From NCBI GenBank assembly GCA_021848705.1, contig JAJZTT010000005.1, forward strand, positions 1 through 42,009: a stretch of DNA of 42,009 bases. Reading direction: 5' to 3'. This document shows positions 8,266 through 16,607 of the stretch, piece by piece. The first letter of the stretch is position 1, and each line of letters begins with the position of its first letter. The stretch is from Pseudomonadota bacterium. Lineage in GTDB: Bacteria > Pseudomonadota > Gammaproteobacteria > Burkholderiales > JABEVD01. The translations under genes were made by a program, and so were the position numbers. Below the pieces are notes generated by a model that made no database searches, was not told where the DNA came from, and saw only the letters and a list, made by a program, of their open reading frames with translations.

Positions 8266-8637
8266 ATGCTACCTTATGCCGCTGCGCAACAAACCGAGGA
8301 AAACGATCTCGCGAAGCTCACTGCGATCGTGGAAGAGGCGATCGAATTCATCGCCGAGAAGACCGGGCTATCCGGGCAAGACACGCTGCAAATCCTCCAG
8401 GAATTCAGCGTCGAAGAAATCCGGAACGAGAAGCACGCATCCGGACAGTCGTTCAATGCTTCGAAATTCAACAAGGCGCTCGACAAGGCGATCCGGTCGA
8501 TCGCCTATGCGACCGGGCTCAATACCAGCGAGATCAGCAACATCTTCACCGGCGAGCGGCATGCGGCAGTGGACAGCATCGTGCTGAGGCTCAGGGAAAA
8601 ATCCAAGCAGAACCGATGGAGTCTCAGCCATTACTAG
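8266..8637 (+). CDS. Helical protein of unknown function
   Basis: About 123 residues, mostly alpha-helical by composition. Residues about 10-60 contain EENDLAKLTAIVEEAIEFI and EEIRNEKHASGQSFNASKF, followed by a second helical block with KALDKAIRSIAYATGLNTSE and a basic C-terminus. The two blocks EAIEFIAEKTGLS and KAIRSIAYATGLN resemble each other, suggesting an internal duplication of a small helical unit. It has no signal peptide or membrane segment, and I do not know the family. Two adjacent ATGs (8263 and 8266) follow a GGGAGGG site; 8266 has the better spacing. An in-frame ATG at 8230 overlaps the promoter. Confidence 0.6.
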   Translation: MLPYAAAQQTEENDLAKLTAIVEEAIEFIAEKTGLSGQDTLQILQEFSVEEIRNEKHASGQSFNASKFNKALDKAIRSIAYATGLNTSEISNIFTGERHAAVDSIVLRLREKSKQNRWSLSHY

Positions 8638-8649
8638 CAGGAAAATGGC

Positions 8650-8930
8650 TCAGGATCCTGGCAGCGAGTTTTTCAGCCAGCCTGCGATTTCTCCAGCCGT
8701 AGCTTCGTAGGGGGGGACCGGTGTATCGTCCGGCATGGTCCGCAAGATGGAAAGCGCAGCCTGCCGCAGGGACTTCGCCCTGACGGCGTCCCCCCTTCTT
8801 TCCTTCAGCGCGGCAAGTTCAAGGTGGGCTGCGACATGCCCCGGATCCAGATACAGCGTCTTTTTCAGGAACTCCTCCGCGGATCCGGCTTCTCCTTTCA
8901 TCTGGGCGACCTGTGCGAGCAGGAAACAGG
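8650..8930 (-). pseudogene. C-terminal TPR remnant of a CheR/WspC-type chemotaxis methyltransferase
   Basis: The reading frame ending at 8650 gives CFLLAQVAQMKGEAGSAEEF, then LKKTLYLDPGHVAAHLELAA, then LKERRGDAVRAKSLRQAAL. This is the tetratricopeptide tail typical of CheR proteins of Wsp-like systems (LYLDPGH, LERRGD, A..LR.RA). The methyltransferase domain that should precede it is absent: the frame upstream is random, and the next recognisable coding piece lies in another frame. I therefore call a truncated, dead gene. Confidence 0.68.
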
Positions 8931-9127
8931 GGGAAGGAACTCGCTTCTTGCTTCGTCGAGACCTCTTGCTGCGCGGCAGGGGCGGTGAGCCGCCATCGCT
9001 TCCACCACATCGGCGGTCCCTGTGGCTTGGGCACGACTTCCTCTTCGGTGACGAGGTCGTCTGCGAGGAGACCGATTCCCCTTCCCGATATTTCAGTGAC
9101 GAATCCGCTAATAGCACGTAAAAACAC
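8931..9127 (-). pseudogene. Remnant of a CheW-like domain (CheA C-terminus or CheW)
   Basis: In a different minus-strand frame from the CheR tail, residues read ISGFVTEISGRGIGLLADDL and then VTEEEVVPKPQGPPMW. This matches the CheW-like fold pattern in which a glycine/arginine turn leads to GLLVDEVLGEQEVVIKPL. It has no start, no complete domain and runs directly into the CheR tail frame. Together the two pieces look like a collapsed chemotaxis or Wsp-type locus. The rest of 8638-9264 contains no other gene I can support. Confidence 0.5.
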
Positions 9128-9264
9128 CGAATTGCCCCGGTTCCATGTTCATGAGGCATAATTCCGTACCGGGTTGCAGTTTTTCAGGATTGCGCCGATA
9201 AGACAGACTGTGAAGAGGTGTTTACGGCCGGAATGCCGGGCCGAAGCTGCGAAAGGCAAGCCAA

Positions 9265-11196
9265 GTGCAGAATCAATATGAAATCCCTGTTTTTATCCAC
9301 GATGGCGAATCCGGCATGGTGGCGGACCTCGCCCGGCTCGATTCTCCGGCGGATTTTTTTCGCTTTGCCGGTGGAGTCTTTGATGCGGGATGGGTCTTTA
9401 CCGGAATCGACTATGCCGCGTTCTCAGAACTGCTTTCGCTTTCCCCGGAGGGATTGCAGACGAGGATTTCCGATCCGGCATCGAAAGGAAAAAAAACCAG
9501 GATCCGTTTTGCAGCGGGGATCTCACCTTTTCCTCCGGAAAGGGCGGCGCTTTATCGTGCACCGAGATTCGTCTCAGGAAGCGCGCAGTATCTTTTCGAG
9601 GTCGTGACGATCGAGAAAACCATCGAGGAGCCGCTTTTCGAGGAGGGAGAGGACGGAAAGCTCGAGATCGTGGGCAGGCAGAGCCGGGTCGTGAGCGAGA
9701 AAACATCGCTCAATTTCGACGAATTCGTCGCGGCGATTTGGTCTAGGGGGGTCCGCTTCGGCATCGATCATCAGGCGGTCCTGGACATGATCGGGCAGGG
9801 CAGGACAGGAAGGATCGTGATTGCAAGGCCGCTTGCCGCGAAGGAAGGGCAGGATGCCACGCTCAAGGAGGAGACCGACAGGCTCTACCGGGACAATGCG
9901 CCGCGCCAGCTTTCCAGCGGCAAGGTCGATCTGCGGCATTTCAGGAACCGGTTTCCGCAGATCAGGAAAGGGGAGCCCCTGTTGAGAAAGGTGCCGAAAG
10001 TGCCGGGCACGCCCGGCATGGACATCTCCGGCGCCGTTCTGGAACCGAAAGTCCCGCAGGATTTCGACCTCGAAGCGCTTTCCGGCCCCGGCACGCATGT
10101 CGAAAGAGGGGCGAAGGGGGAGATCATCTATTCGAGCATGGACGGTTTTCTCAATATCGATCTCCAGACCAACCGGATCGCCGTGGAAGGGAAAATCGTC
10201 AATTACGGCGGTATCAGCATGAAAACCACGGGAGACATTTTCCTGGATGGAGATCATTTCGAGGAGCACGGGGAAATCCAGGAAAAGCGCGTCGTCGAGG
10301 GAAAAAACATCACCGTGCATGGCGACGTGTATGGCAAGGTCGTCTCTTCCGGAGGAAGGATACACCTGATGCAGAATCTGGTCGGAGGTTCCGCTATCAA
10401 CCAGGAAGGGGACATCGAGATCGGCGGGTTCGCCTCCAGTGCGAACCTGAATGCGAAAACCGGCTGCATCCAGCTTTCCAGGGCGGAAAATTCCCTGATC
10501 GTGGGCGATGCAGTCATCCTGGAATATGCGGTGAATTGCACCATCGCAGCCAACCGGGTGGAAATCGGCATTGCGGAAGGGTGCGCCATCGCAGGGAAGT
10601 CGATCCGGGTCCGCCAGATAGGCCCTCGCAAGGACAGCCAGAGCACGGTGTCTGTCGTCGTTCCCGACCTTTCCTCATTCGATGCCGAATTTTCCCTGTT
10701 GGCATCGAGAATGGCCGAGATCGATTCCGAACTCCTGGAGAAACAGGCGAAGGTGAAGCAGATCACCGAATTGCAGGACGTGCGGAATTATCTTCTCATC
10801 GGCGGGAAACTGCAGCGCAAGGAAATCAACCTGACCGACGAGCAGAAGGCACACTGGGCAAAGCTCGGGCAGAAAGTGGCGCCCCTGGTGAAGGCGCTCT
10901 CCTCCCTCAATGCGGAAGTGAGATCGCTTTCGGCGGAGCGCGAGGGGCTGGTCGAAAAGGCGGATCTGTTGGAAACCGAAAAGGAGGAATCGGCCCGGGG
11001 CGTTTCCGTTTCGGTCGGGATCGCAACCGGAGAGACCATCGTCCGGAAATGGATGCGCCCCAGGGATGCGAAGCCGCTGGTGGGGATGGCGGAGCGCGAT
11101 CTGCGCGTTCGGCTGCGCGATGCGGGCTCTCCCGGGGATCACCTGATTTCTTCTGCCGGCAAGGAGCTGGACTGGCAATACAGCTTGCCATCCTGA
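9265..11196 (+). CDS. FapA family protein (DUF342 domain)
   Basis: A 643-residue soluble protein. The N-terminal about 250 residues are a variable region. The middle part (about 270-470) is the polymer-forming right-handed beta-helix of DUF342, with repeats such as GKIVNYGGISMKTTGDIFLDG split by turns, GDVYGKVVSSGGRIHL and GSAINQEGDIEIGGFA. A long coiled coil follows (about 470-580: LASRMAEIDSELLEKQAKVK, LSSLNAEVRSLSAEREGLVE). FapA proteins elsewhere are linked to flagellar placement and assembly; no flagellar gene is present here, so the role is open. GTG 9265 is the start, with AAAGG upstream. It ends directly against the stop of convergent cysB. Confidence 0.85.
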   Translation: MQNQYEIPVFIHDGESGMVADLARLDSPADFFRFAGGVFDAGWVFTGIDYAAFSELLSLSPEGLQTRISDPASKGKKTRIRFAAGISPFPPERAALYRAPRFVSGSAQYLFEVVTIEKTIEEPLFEEGEDGKLEIVGRQSRVVSEKTSLNFDEFVAAIWSRGVRFGIDHQAVLDMIGQGRTGRIVIARPLAAKEGQDATLKEETDRLYRDNAPRQLSSGKVDLRHFRNRFPQIRKGEPLLRKVPKVPGTPGMDISGAVLEPKVPQDFDLEALSGPGTHVERGAKGEIIYSSMDGFLNIDLQTNRIAVEGKIVNYGGISMKTTGDIFLDGDHFEEHGEIQEKRVVEGKNITVHGDVYGKVVSSGGRIHLMQNLVGGSAINQEGDIEIGGFASSANLNAKTGCIQLSRAENSLIVGDAVILEYAVNCTIAANRVEIGIAEGCAIAGKSIRVRQIGPRKDSQSTVSVVVPDLSSFDAEFSLLASRMAEIDSELLEKQAKVKQITELQDVRNYLLIGGKLQRKEINLTDEQKAHWAKLGQKVAPLVKALSSLNAEVRSLSAEREGLVEKADLLETEKEESARGVSVSVGIATGETIVRKWMRPRDAKPLVGMAERDLRVRLRDAGSPGDHLISSAGKELDWQYSLPS

Positions 11197-12117
11197 TCAT
11201 CCCGCCATTTTTTCGTCGATTTTTTCCCTGCCGAGATGCGGCGCGAAGAGATGGATGAAATCGTACATGTATCCGCGCAGGAAGCTGTTTTTCCGGATCG
11301 CGATCCTGGTCGTGCTGGGTTCGAAGAGATGCGCGGCGTCGATCGAGCGCAGATTGACGTCCCTTGACGGATCGAAGGCCATCGTCGCGAGAATGCCGAT
11401 TCCCAGCCCCATTTCCACATAGGTCTTGATGACGTCCGAGTCGATCGCGGTCAGCACCACATTGGGTGTGAGTCCTTTCGCCTCGAATGCCTTGTTGATC
11501 CTGGAACGGCCCGTGAAGGCGAAATCGTAGGTGATGATCGGGTATTGCGCGAGATCCTCGATGGCGAGCTTCTCCTCTTCCAGCAGTGGATGCTGCGGAG
11601 GAGTCACCACGCAACGATTCCATTCGTAACAGGGCAGCATGGCGAGATCCTCGAAGAGTTCGATGGCTTCCGTGGCGATTCCGATGTCGACTTCTCCGGA
11701 ACGGACCATTTCAGCGATCTGCATCGGGCTTCCCTGGTGCAGGTTGAGCGTGACATTGGGATAGAGCGTGATGAATTCCTTCACCACTTTCGGCAAGACA
11801 TAACGCGCCTGGGTGTGCGTGGTCGCGATTTTCAGCGTTCCGCCCGACTGGCTGCCGAATTCCTCTCCGACCCGCTTCAGATTTTCGGCTTCCAGCAGGA
11901 TGCGCTGCGCGATGGAAACCACGGTCTGTCCCGGTTCTGTGACGGCGACCAGTCTTTTTCCGTTCCTCACGAACACGTCGAGTCCCAGTTCGTCTTCCAG
12001 CAACCTGATCTGCTTGCTGATTCCGGGCTGGGAAGTGTAAAGCGACTCGGCCGCTCCGGATACGTTGAGATCCTTCTTCACCACTTCGCAAAGATACCGC
12101 AATTGCTGCAGCTTCAT
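11197..12117 (-). CDS. cysB: CysB-type LysR regulator of sulfur assimilation
   Basis: A 306-residue LysR family activator. The N-terminus MKLQQLRYLCEV and the helix-turn-helix (SGAAESLYTSQPGISKQIRL) are those of CysB/Cbl, and the effector domain keeps ATTHTQARYVLP, the inducer-binding signature of CysB (binding acetylserine, sulfate or thiosulfate). ATG 12117 is preferred over ATG 12129 because GAGG lies at the right distance and it reproduces the conserved CysB N-terminus. It is divergent from the sulfite exporter-cysIHDN operon, which it most likely activates when reduced sulfur is scarce. Confidence 0.93.
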   Translation of the reverse strand: MKLQQLRYLCEVVKKDLNVSGAAESLYTSQPGISKQIRLLEDELGLDVFVRNGKRLVAVTEPGQTVVSIAQRILLEAENLKRVGEEFGSQSGGTLKIATTHTQARYVLPKVVKEFITLYPNVTLNLHQGSPMQIAEMVRSGEVDIGIATEAIELFEDLAMLPCYEWNRCVVTPPQHPLLEEEKLAIEDLAQYPIITYDFAFTGRSRINKAFEAKGLTPNVVLTAIDSDVIKTYVEMGLGIGILATMAFDPSRDVNLRSIDAAHLFEPSTTRIAIRKNSFLRGYMYDFIHLFAPHLGREKIDEKMAG

Positions 12118-12140
12118 GTCTCGCCTCATAATTCCATATG

Positions 12141-12156
12141 GTTATAAAACTATAAC
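12141..12156. promoter_or_regulatory. Inverted repeat GTTATA-AAAC-TATAAC, candidate CysB site
   Basis: A perfect 6-base inverted repeat lies in the AT-rich divergent region between cysB and the exporter-cysI operon. TATAAG at 12174-12179 could be the plus-strand -10; the repeat then covers the -35 position, which has no consensus hexamer, as expected for an activator-dependent promoter. Overlap with the cysB side would also allow autorepression. Inference from position. Confidence 0.45.
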
Positions 12157-12233
12157 ATAAAAGTATTTATGAATATAAGAGGCTTTCTGTATGATTGCCT
12201 CAACCGGGAAGTTCGCCCCGGAAGGAGAGATGG

Positions 12234-12989
12234 ATGGATTTCGGATACACCCTGTCCGGATTGTTGATCGGTTCCATCGTCGGCATGACGGGGGTCGGCG
12301 GCGGATCCCTGATGACCCCGCTGCTGGTGCTGGTTTTCGGCATCCAGCCCTCGATCGCGGTCGGAACCGACCTCCTTTATGCGGCGATCACCAAGGCAGG
12401 CGGGGCGTGGGTGCATGGCCGCCAGGGGCATGTCGAATGGGGCGTCGTGGGACTGCTTTCATTGGGCAGCATTCCTGCTGCGATCCTGAGCGTGCTGGTT
12501 CTGAATGGACTTGCGATCGACAGGCATGTGCTTTCCTCGCTGATCTCCACGACGCTCGGCATCGCGCTCATCCTGACATCCGTGGCTCTGCTGTACAGGG
12601 ACAGGATCAGGAAGCTGGGGGGGCTTTCCGGAGAAAAGGTGAAATTCGTGACGGTTGCGGCCGGTGCGATGCTGGGGATGCTGGTCACGATGTCTTCGGT
12701 AGGGGCAGGGGCGCTCGGCACGGTGGTGCTGTTTTTCCTCTATCCGCGTCTCTCGCCGATCAGCGTCGTCGGAACCGATATCGCGCATGCGGTTCCGCTC
12801 ACTGCGATTGCAGGATTGGGACATGCCGCGCTCGGCACGGTGGATTTTCATCTGCTTGGAAGTCTGCTTCTCGGGTCCCTGCCGGGAATCTATTTCGGAA
12901 GCATGGTGGGATCGAGGATACCGGAAAAAATGTTGCGCGGAATGCTCGCCGGGATGCTGATCCTGATCGGCGGAAAATTGATGTTTTGA
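12234..12989 (+). CDS. TSUP family (TauE/SafE) sulfite/organosulfonate transporter
   Basis: A 251-residue integral membrane protein with about eight hydrophobic helices in two similar halves. Each half starts with the family motif: GMTGVGGGSLMTPLLVLVFG near the N-terminus and SSVGAGALGTVVLFFLYP in the middle. PSIAVGTDLLYAAITKAGGA and SVVGTDIAHAVPLTAIAGLG are the matching repeats. As first gene of the cys operon it probably exports excess sulfite or moves sulfate or sulfonates; the direction cannot be read from sequence. ATG 12234 follows AAGGAGAG. The stop overlaps an ATG in front of cysI. Confidence 0.9.
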   Translation: MDFGYTLSGLLIGSIVGMTGVGGGSLMTPLLVLVFGIQPSIAVGTDLLYAAITKAGGAWVHGRQGHVEWGVVGLLSLGSIPAAILSVLVLNGLAIDRHVLSSLISTTLGIALILTSVALLYRDRIRKLGGLSGEKVKFVTVAAGAMLGMLVTMSSVGAGALGTVVLFFLYPRLSPISVVGTDIAHAVPLTAIAGLGHAALGTVDFHLLGSLLLGSLPGIYFGSMVGSRIPEKMLRGMLAGMLILIGGKLMF

Positions 12990-13003
12990 TGGAAGGGAAA
13001 ATC

Positions 13004-15010
13004 ATGAAACTGACAAATTCGGAAGAGATCGACCGCTTTTCGGCAGCGGTGGATGCCTACTTCAACCTGCAGATCGATGCGGACAGGTTCACCGCGATGC
13101 GCCTGCAACAGGGAGTGTACGGGCAACGCCAGGAAGGCGTGAACATGATCCGCGTCAAGGTTCCGGGGGGCTCGATCTCGCCTGTCCAGCTGGAGTCGAT
13201 CGCTGAGGTGCTCGATGCCTATTCGCAAACGGAGGAGGTGCATATCACCACCCGGCAGGACATCCAGATCCATTCGGTTCCCTTGCAGGATTCGCCCGCT
13301 TCGTTGCGCATCCTGGAGAAAGCGGGGCTCACCACCCGGGAAGCCTGCGGAAACACCATCCGCAACATCACCGCCTGCCCGATGGCAGGCGTCTGCCCGA
13401 AGGAGCATGTGGATGTGACCACCCATCTCGAAGGCGCAGTGCTGCATTTTCTGAGGAATCCGCTCAACCAGCAGATGCCGAGAAAAATGAAGATCAGCTT
13501 TTCCGGGTGCGAAGCCGATTGCGCACAGGCGATGATCCATGACGTGGGCATCGTGGCGGTCGAAAGGGAAGGAAAATTCGGATTCAGGGTGGTCGCGGGC
13601 GGCGGACTCGGGCACAAGCCGCACGAAGCGGTCGTCGTGGAATCCTTCGTCGAGGAAAAGGACCTCCTGATCGTGATGGAAGCGCTGGTTTCCTTGCACA
13701 ACCGTTATTCGGACAGGACCAAGCGGGCGAAATCACGCATCAAGTTCCTGGTCGACCGCTTCGGGGCGGAAGGATTCGTCGGGAAATACCGGGAGGAATT
13801 CGAACTCACCAGAAGCGCGCTGGCAGAACATCCCTATCCGCAGGGAAAATGGAACCGTGGTGCGCCAGGGAAGCCTTGCGGCCAGGGTGCGCCCAGGGGG
13901 ATTTTCGAGCAAAAGCAGAAGGGTTTCTACACCTTTCCGGTGGCGTTGACTACCGGAAACCTGGAATCGGACAAGCTGAGGGGGATTGCTTCCCTTGCGA
14001 GAAATCTCGGCCTTTCCGATCTAAGGACCACCCAGGACCAGAATCTCATGATCCTGAACGTTCCTGAAGATTCACTGGTGGAGCTGAAAACCGGGCTCGA
14101 GGCCATCGGGCTTTCGATTCCGCAGGCGGGAGACAACGTGACCGCCTGCCCCGGGACTTCCACATGCAGACTCGGCATCACTTCGAGCATGACTGTGGCC
14201 AAATGGCTCGATGGCGGAAGCGCGGATCTGAGGATCCGGGTTTCAGGATGCCACAATGGCTGCGCCCAGCCCGAGACAGGCGACATCGGCATTTATGGCG
14301 AGGGACGCAGGCTCCACGGCAAGCTGGTACCGCATTACCAGCTTTATCTCGGCGGGAACGGAACCGGAAATGGCGGGCTGGCCCTCAAGGGGCCCTCGAT
14401 TCCATCGGCCCGGATCGGGGAAGCGATTGAAAGGATACGCGAGGATCATGCCGGAGAAGGAGAATTCTTTTCCTGGGTGAGGAAAAAGGGAATGGACTAC
14501 TTCAACGAAATGCTGAAGGATCTGGTGGAAGTGAAAGCGGAGGATCTGCTTGCCGTTCTCCATGATCATGGCGATTCGCGTGAGTTCAGGGTGCTGCAAC
14601 TGGGCGGCGGGGAATGCGCGGGCGCATCCCAGGTGAGAATCGGTTCGAGCTTTTTCGAGGCGGCGCACGAGCGACGCTACCGCGACGCGCTGTTCATGCA
14701 GCGCAAATACGGAGAATCTGCCAGATGTGCGGAGTCGATCCTTGAGCTCATCGGCAACGGACTCCTCCAGCTTCACGGTGGTACGGAAGGCTCGGATCTC
14801 GAAGAGATTCACGCAGGACTTGGCACGCTCGTTCCGGGGTCGCTGAGCGAAGTTTTCGGAGATCTGGTGAGGCGACTGAAACAGTCTGAAGAGGAAGCGC
14901 TTTCGAGCCTGTACAGGGCGCTCGACAAATGGACGCTGGAAGCGGCGGATCACTGTGTCGCGCAGGACGCCCAACTGGATCTTTCCGAATCGCTGCCGAG
15001 GGCTGCATGA
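13004..15010 (+). CDS. cysI: Sulfite reductase hemoprotein with an extra C-terminal domain
   Basis: A 668-residue assimilatory siroheme [4Fe-4S] sulfite (or nitrite) reductase that reduces sulfite to sulfide. Two ferredoxin-like/reductase repeats form the first about 490 residues. The C-terminal half has the cluster-siroheme cysteines Cys382 and Cys388 (ACPGTSTC) and Cys416 and Cys420 (SGCHNGCAQPETGD). The N-terminal half also keeps four: Cys125 and Cys131 (ACPMAGVC), Cys169 and Cys173 (SGCEADCAQ). Residues about 490-668 are an additional helical domain (GGGECAGASQ, then AHERRYRDALFMQRKYGESA) that I do not recognise. The start at 13004 follows GGAAGGG; the ATG at 12989 overlapping the exporter stop is less likely. 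The stop overlaps cysH (ATGA). No cysJ flavoprotein is seen, so the electron donor may be ferredoxin. Confidence 0.9.
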   Translation: MKLTNSEEIDRFSAAVDAYFNLQIDADRFTAMRLQQGVYGQRQEGVNMIRVKVPGGSISPVQLESIAEVLDAYSQTEEVHITTRQDIQIHSVPLQDSPASLRILEKAGLTTREACGNTIRNITACPMAGVCPKEHVDVTTHLEGAVLHFLRNPLNQQMPRKMKISFSGCEADCAQAMIHDVGIVAVEREGKFGFRVVAGGGLGHKPHEAVVVESFVEEKDLLIVMEALVSLHNRYSDRTKRAKSRIKFLVDRFGAEGFVGKYREEFELTRSALAEHPYPQGKWNRGAPGKPCGQGAPRGIFEQKQKGFYTFPVALTTGNLESDKLRGIASLARNLGLSDLRTTQDQNLMILNVPEDSLVELKTGLEAIGLSIPQAGDNVTACPGTSTCRLGITSSMTVAKWLDGGSADLRIRVSGCHNGCAQPETGDIGIYGEGRRLHGKLVPHYQLYLGGNGTGNGGLALKGPSIPSARIGEAIERIREDHAGEGEFFSWVRKKGMDYFNEMLKDLVEVKAEDLLAVLHDHGDSREFRVLQLGGGECAGASQVRIGSSFFEAAHERRYRDALFMQRKYGESARCAESILELIGNGLLQLHGGTEGSDLEEIHAGLGTLVPGSLSEVFGDLVRRLKQSEEEALSSLYRALDKWTLEAADHCVAQDAQLDLSESLPRAA

Positions 15011-15684
15011 TGGAAAAAGTGGAAAAGCTGAGAGCGGATCTCGAACAAATCGCAAAAAATCACGGCAGGGCGGCGCTCGCCTCCAGTTTCGGGATGGAGG
15101 ACATGGTGCTCATCGACATGATCGCAAGGCACGATCTCGACATCGAAGTGTTCACCCTGGATACCGGACGCCTTCCCGAGGAGACCTATGCGCTCATGCA
15201 GGAAACGAAGCGTCGCTACGGCCTGAGCATCGAAGTGTATTTCCCGAAGGCGGAAGCGGTATCCGCCTATGTCGGGGAAAACGGACCGAACGCATTTTAC
15301 GATTCTGTCGAGCTACGCAAGGGCTGCTGCCAGGTGAGGAAAGTCGAGCCCCTGAAGCGCGCGCTCGCCGGCTGCGGTTCCTGGATCACGGGGATGAGGC
15401 GCCAGCAATCTCCCACCAGGAGCGATCTGGAGGCCGCAGCATTCGACGGCGACAACGGCTTGATGAAGTTCAATCCCCTGCTGGAATGGACCGAAAAGGA
15501 AGTCTGGAATTACATCCGGATGTTCAATGTGCCCTACAATGCCCTGCACGACAGGAGCTATCCGAGTATCGGATGCGCGCCCTGCACCAGGGCGATCGCG
15601 AAGGGTGAAGATATACGCGCAGGACGCTGGTGGTGGGAAGACGCCCTGGCGAAGGAATGCGGATTGCATCGCAAAAAGGCTTGA
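15007..15684 (+). CDS. cysH: Assimilatory APS reductase
   Basis: A 225-residue adenylylsulfate reductase that turns APS into sulfite. The [4Fe-4S] ligands specific to the APS-using type are present: Cys107-Cys108 in RKGCCQVRKVEPL and Cys190/Cys193 in YPSIGCAPCTRAI. The catalytic cysteine is Cys218 in ECGLH near the C-terminus. SSFGMEDMVLIDMI forms the PP-loop-like nucleotide site. Because it uses APS, no APS kinase (CysC) is needed, and none is encoded. It overlaps cysI by four bases and ends two bases before cysD. Confidence 0.95.
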   Translation: MMEKVEKLRADLEQIAKNHGRAALASSFGMEDMVLIDMIARHDLDIEVFTLDTGRLPEETYALMQETKRRYGLSIEVYFPKAEAVSAYVGENGPNAFYDSVELRKGCCQVRKVEPLKRALAGCGSWITGMRRQQSPTRSDLEAAAFDGDNGLMKFNPLLEWTEKEVWNYIRMFNVPYNALHDRSYPSIGCAPCTRAIAKGEDIRAGRWWWEDALAKECGLHRKKA

Positions 15685-15686
15685 AA

Positions 15687-16607
15687 ATGGGAAACCTGCA
15701 CATATTGCACAAAAAACTGACTCATCTCGACTTGCTTGAGAGCGAATCCATCCATATCCTCAGGGAAGTGGCTGCGGAATGCAAAAATCCTGCGCTGCTT
15801 TTTTCCGGAGGAAAGGATTCCATCGTGCTGCTGAGGCTTGCCGAAAAGGCGTTTCGTCCGGCGAAATTCCCTTTTCCCCTGCTGCACATCGATACCGAAC
15901 ACAATTTTCCTGAAGTGATCGAATTCCGCGACCGGCGGGCGAAGGAACTGGGCGAGCGCCTCATCGTGCGTTCCATGGAAGATTCGATCCGCGCTGGCCG
16001 CGTGGTGCTGAAATCTCCCACCCAGAGTCGCAATGCCTTCCAGTCGGTGACCTTGCTCGATGCGATCGAGGAATTCGGTTTCGATGCCTGCATCGGTGGT
16101 GCGAGGCGCGACGAGGAAAAGGCCCGGGCGAAGGAGCGCATCTTCTCCTTCCGCGACGAATTCGGACAGTGGGATCCGAAGAATCAGCGGCCGGAACTCT
16201 GGGATCTTTACAACACACGCGTGCATCCCGGCGAGAACATCCGGGTCTTTCCCATCAGCAACTGGACCGAGATGGACATCTGGCAGTACATCGCCCGCGA
16301 AAACCTGGAGATTCCTGAAATCTATTTTGCGCACGAACGCGAGGTGATCCGGCGCGGCAGCGGCCTGCTTCCGGTTTCCCACCTCGTCACCCCGAAGGAA
16401 GGGGAGAAGGTGGAGAAGATTTCGGTCAGGTTCAGGACGGTGGGCGACATGACCTGCACCTGCCCGGTGGAATCGGTAGCGGCCAATGTCGAGGACATTA
16501 TCGTCGAGACTGCGACCACGCGCATCACCGAAAGGGGGGCGACCAGGATGGACGACCAGACTTCCGAAGCCTCCATGGAACTCAGGAAAAAGGAAGGATA
16601 TTTCTGA
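15687..16607 (+). CDS. cysD: Sulfate adenylyltransferase subunit 2
   Basis: A 306-residue ATP sulfurylase catalytic subunit that makes APS from sulfate and ATP together with CysN. The PP-loop reads LLFSGGKDSIVLLRLA, followed by PLLHIDTEHNFPEV, the arginine-rich GGARRDEEKARAKER, and FPISNWTEMDIWQYI. The C-terminus RKKEGYF is typical of CysD. It is coupled to cysN by a one-base overlap (TGATG). Confidence 0.96.
   Translation: MGNLHILHKKLTHLDLLESESIHILREVAAECKNPALLFSGGKDSIVLLRLAEKAFRPAKFPFPLLHIDTEHNFPEVIEFRDRRAKELGERLIVRSMEDSIRAGRVVLKSPTQSRNAFQSVTLLDAIEEFGFDACIGGARRDEEKARAKERIFSFRDEFGQWDPKNQRPELWDLYNTRVHPGENIRVFPISNWTEMDIWQYIARENLEIPEIYFAHEREVIRRGSGLLPVSHLVTPKEGEKVEKISVRFRTVGDMTCTCPVESVAANVEDIIVETATTRITERGATRMDDQTSEASMELRKKEGYF

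Noticed and set aside
12191-13003. Long N-terminal extension of the cysI frame over the TSUP gene
   Set aside because: The real start is at 13004 with a good ribosome binding site; the upstream part is out of frame with a well-supported transporter.
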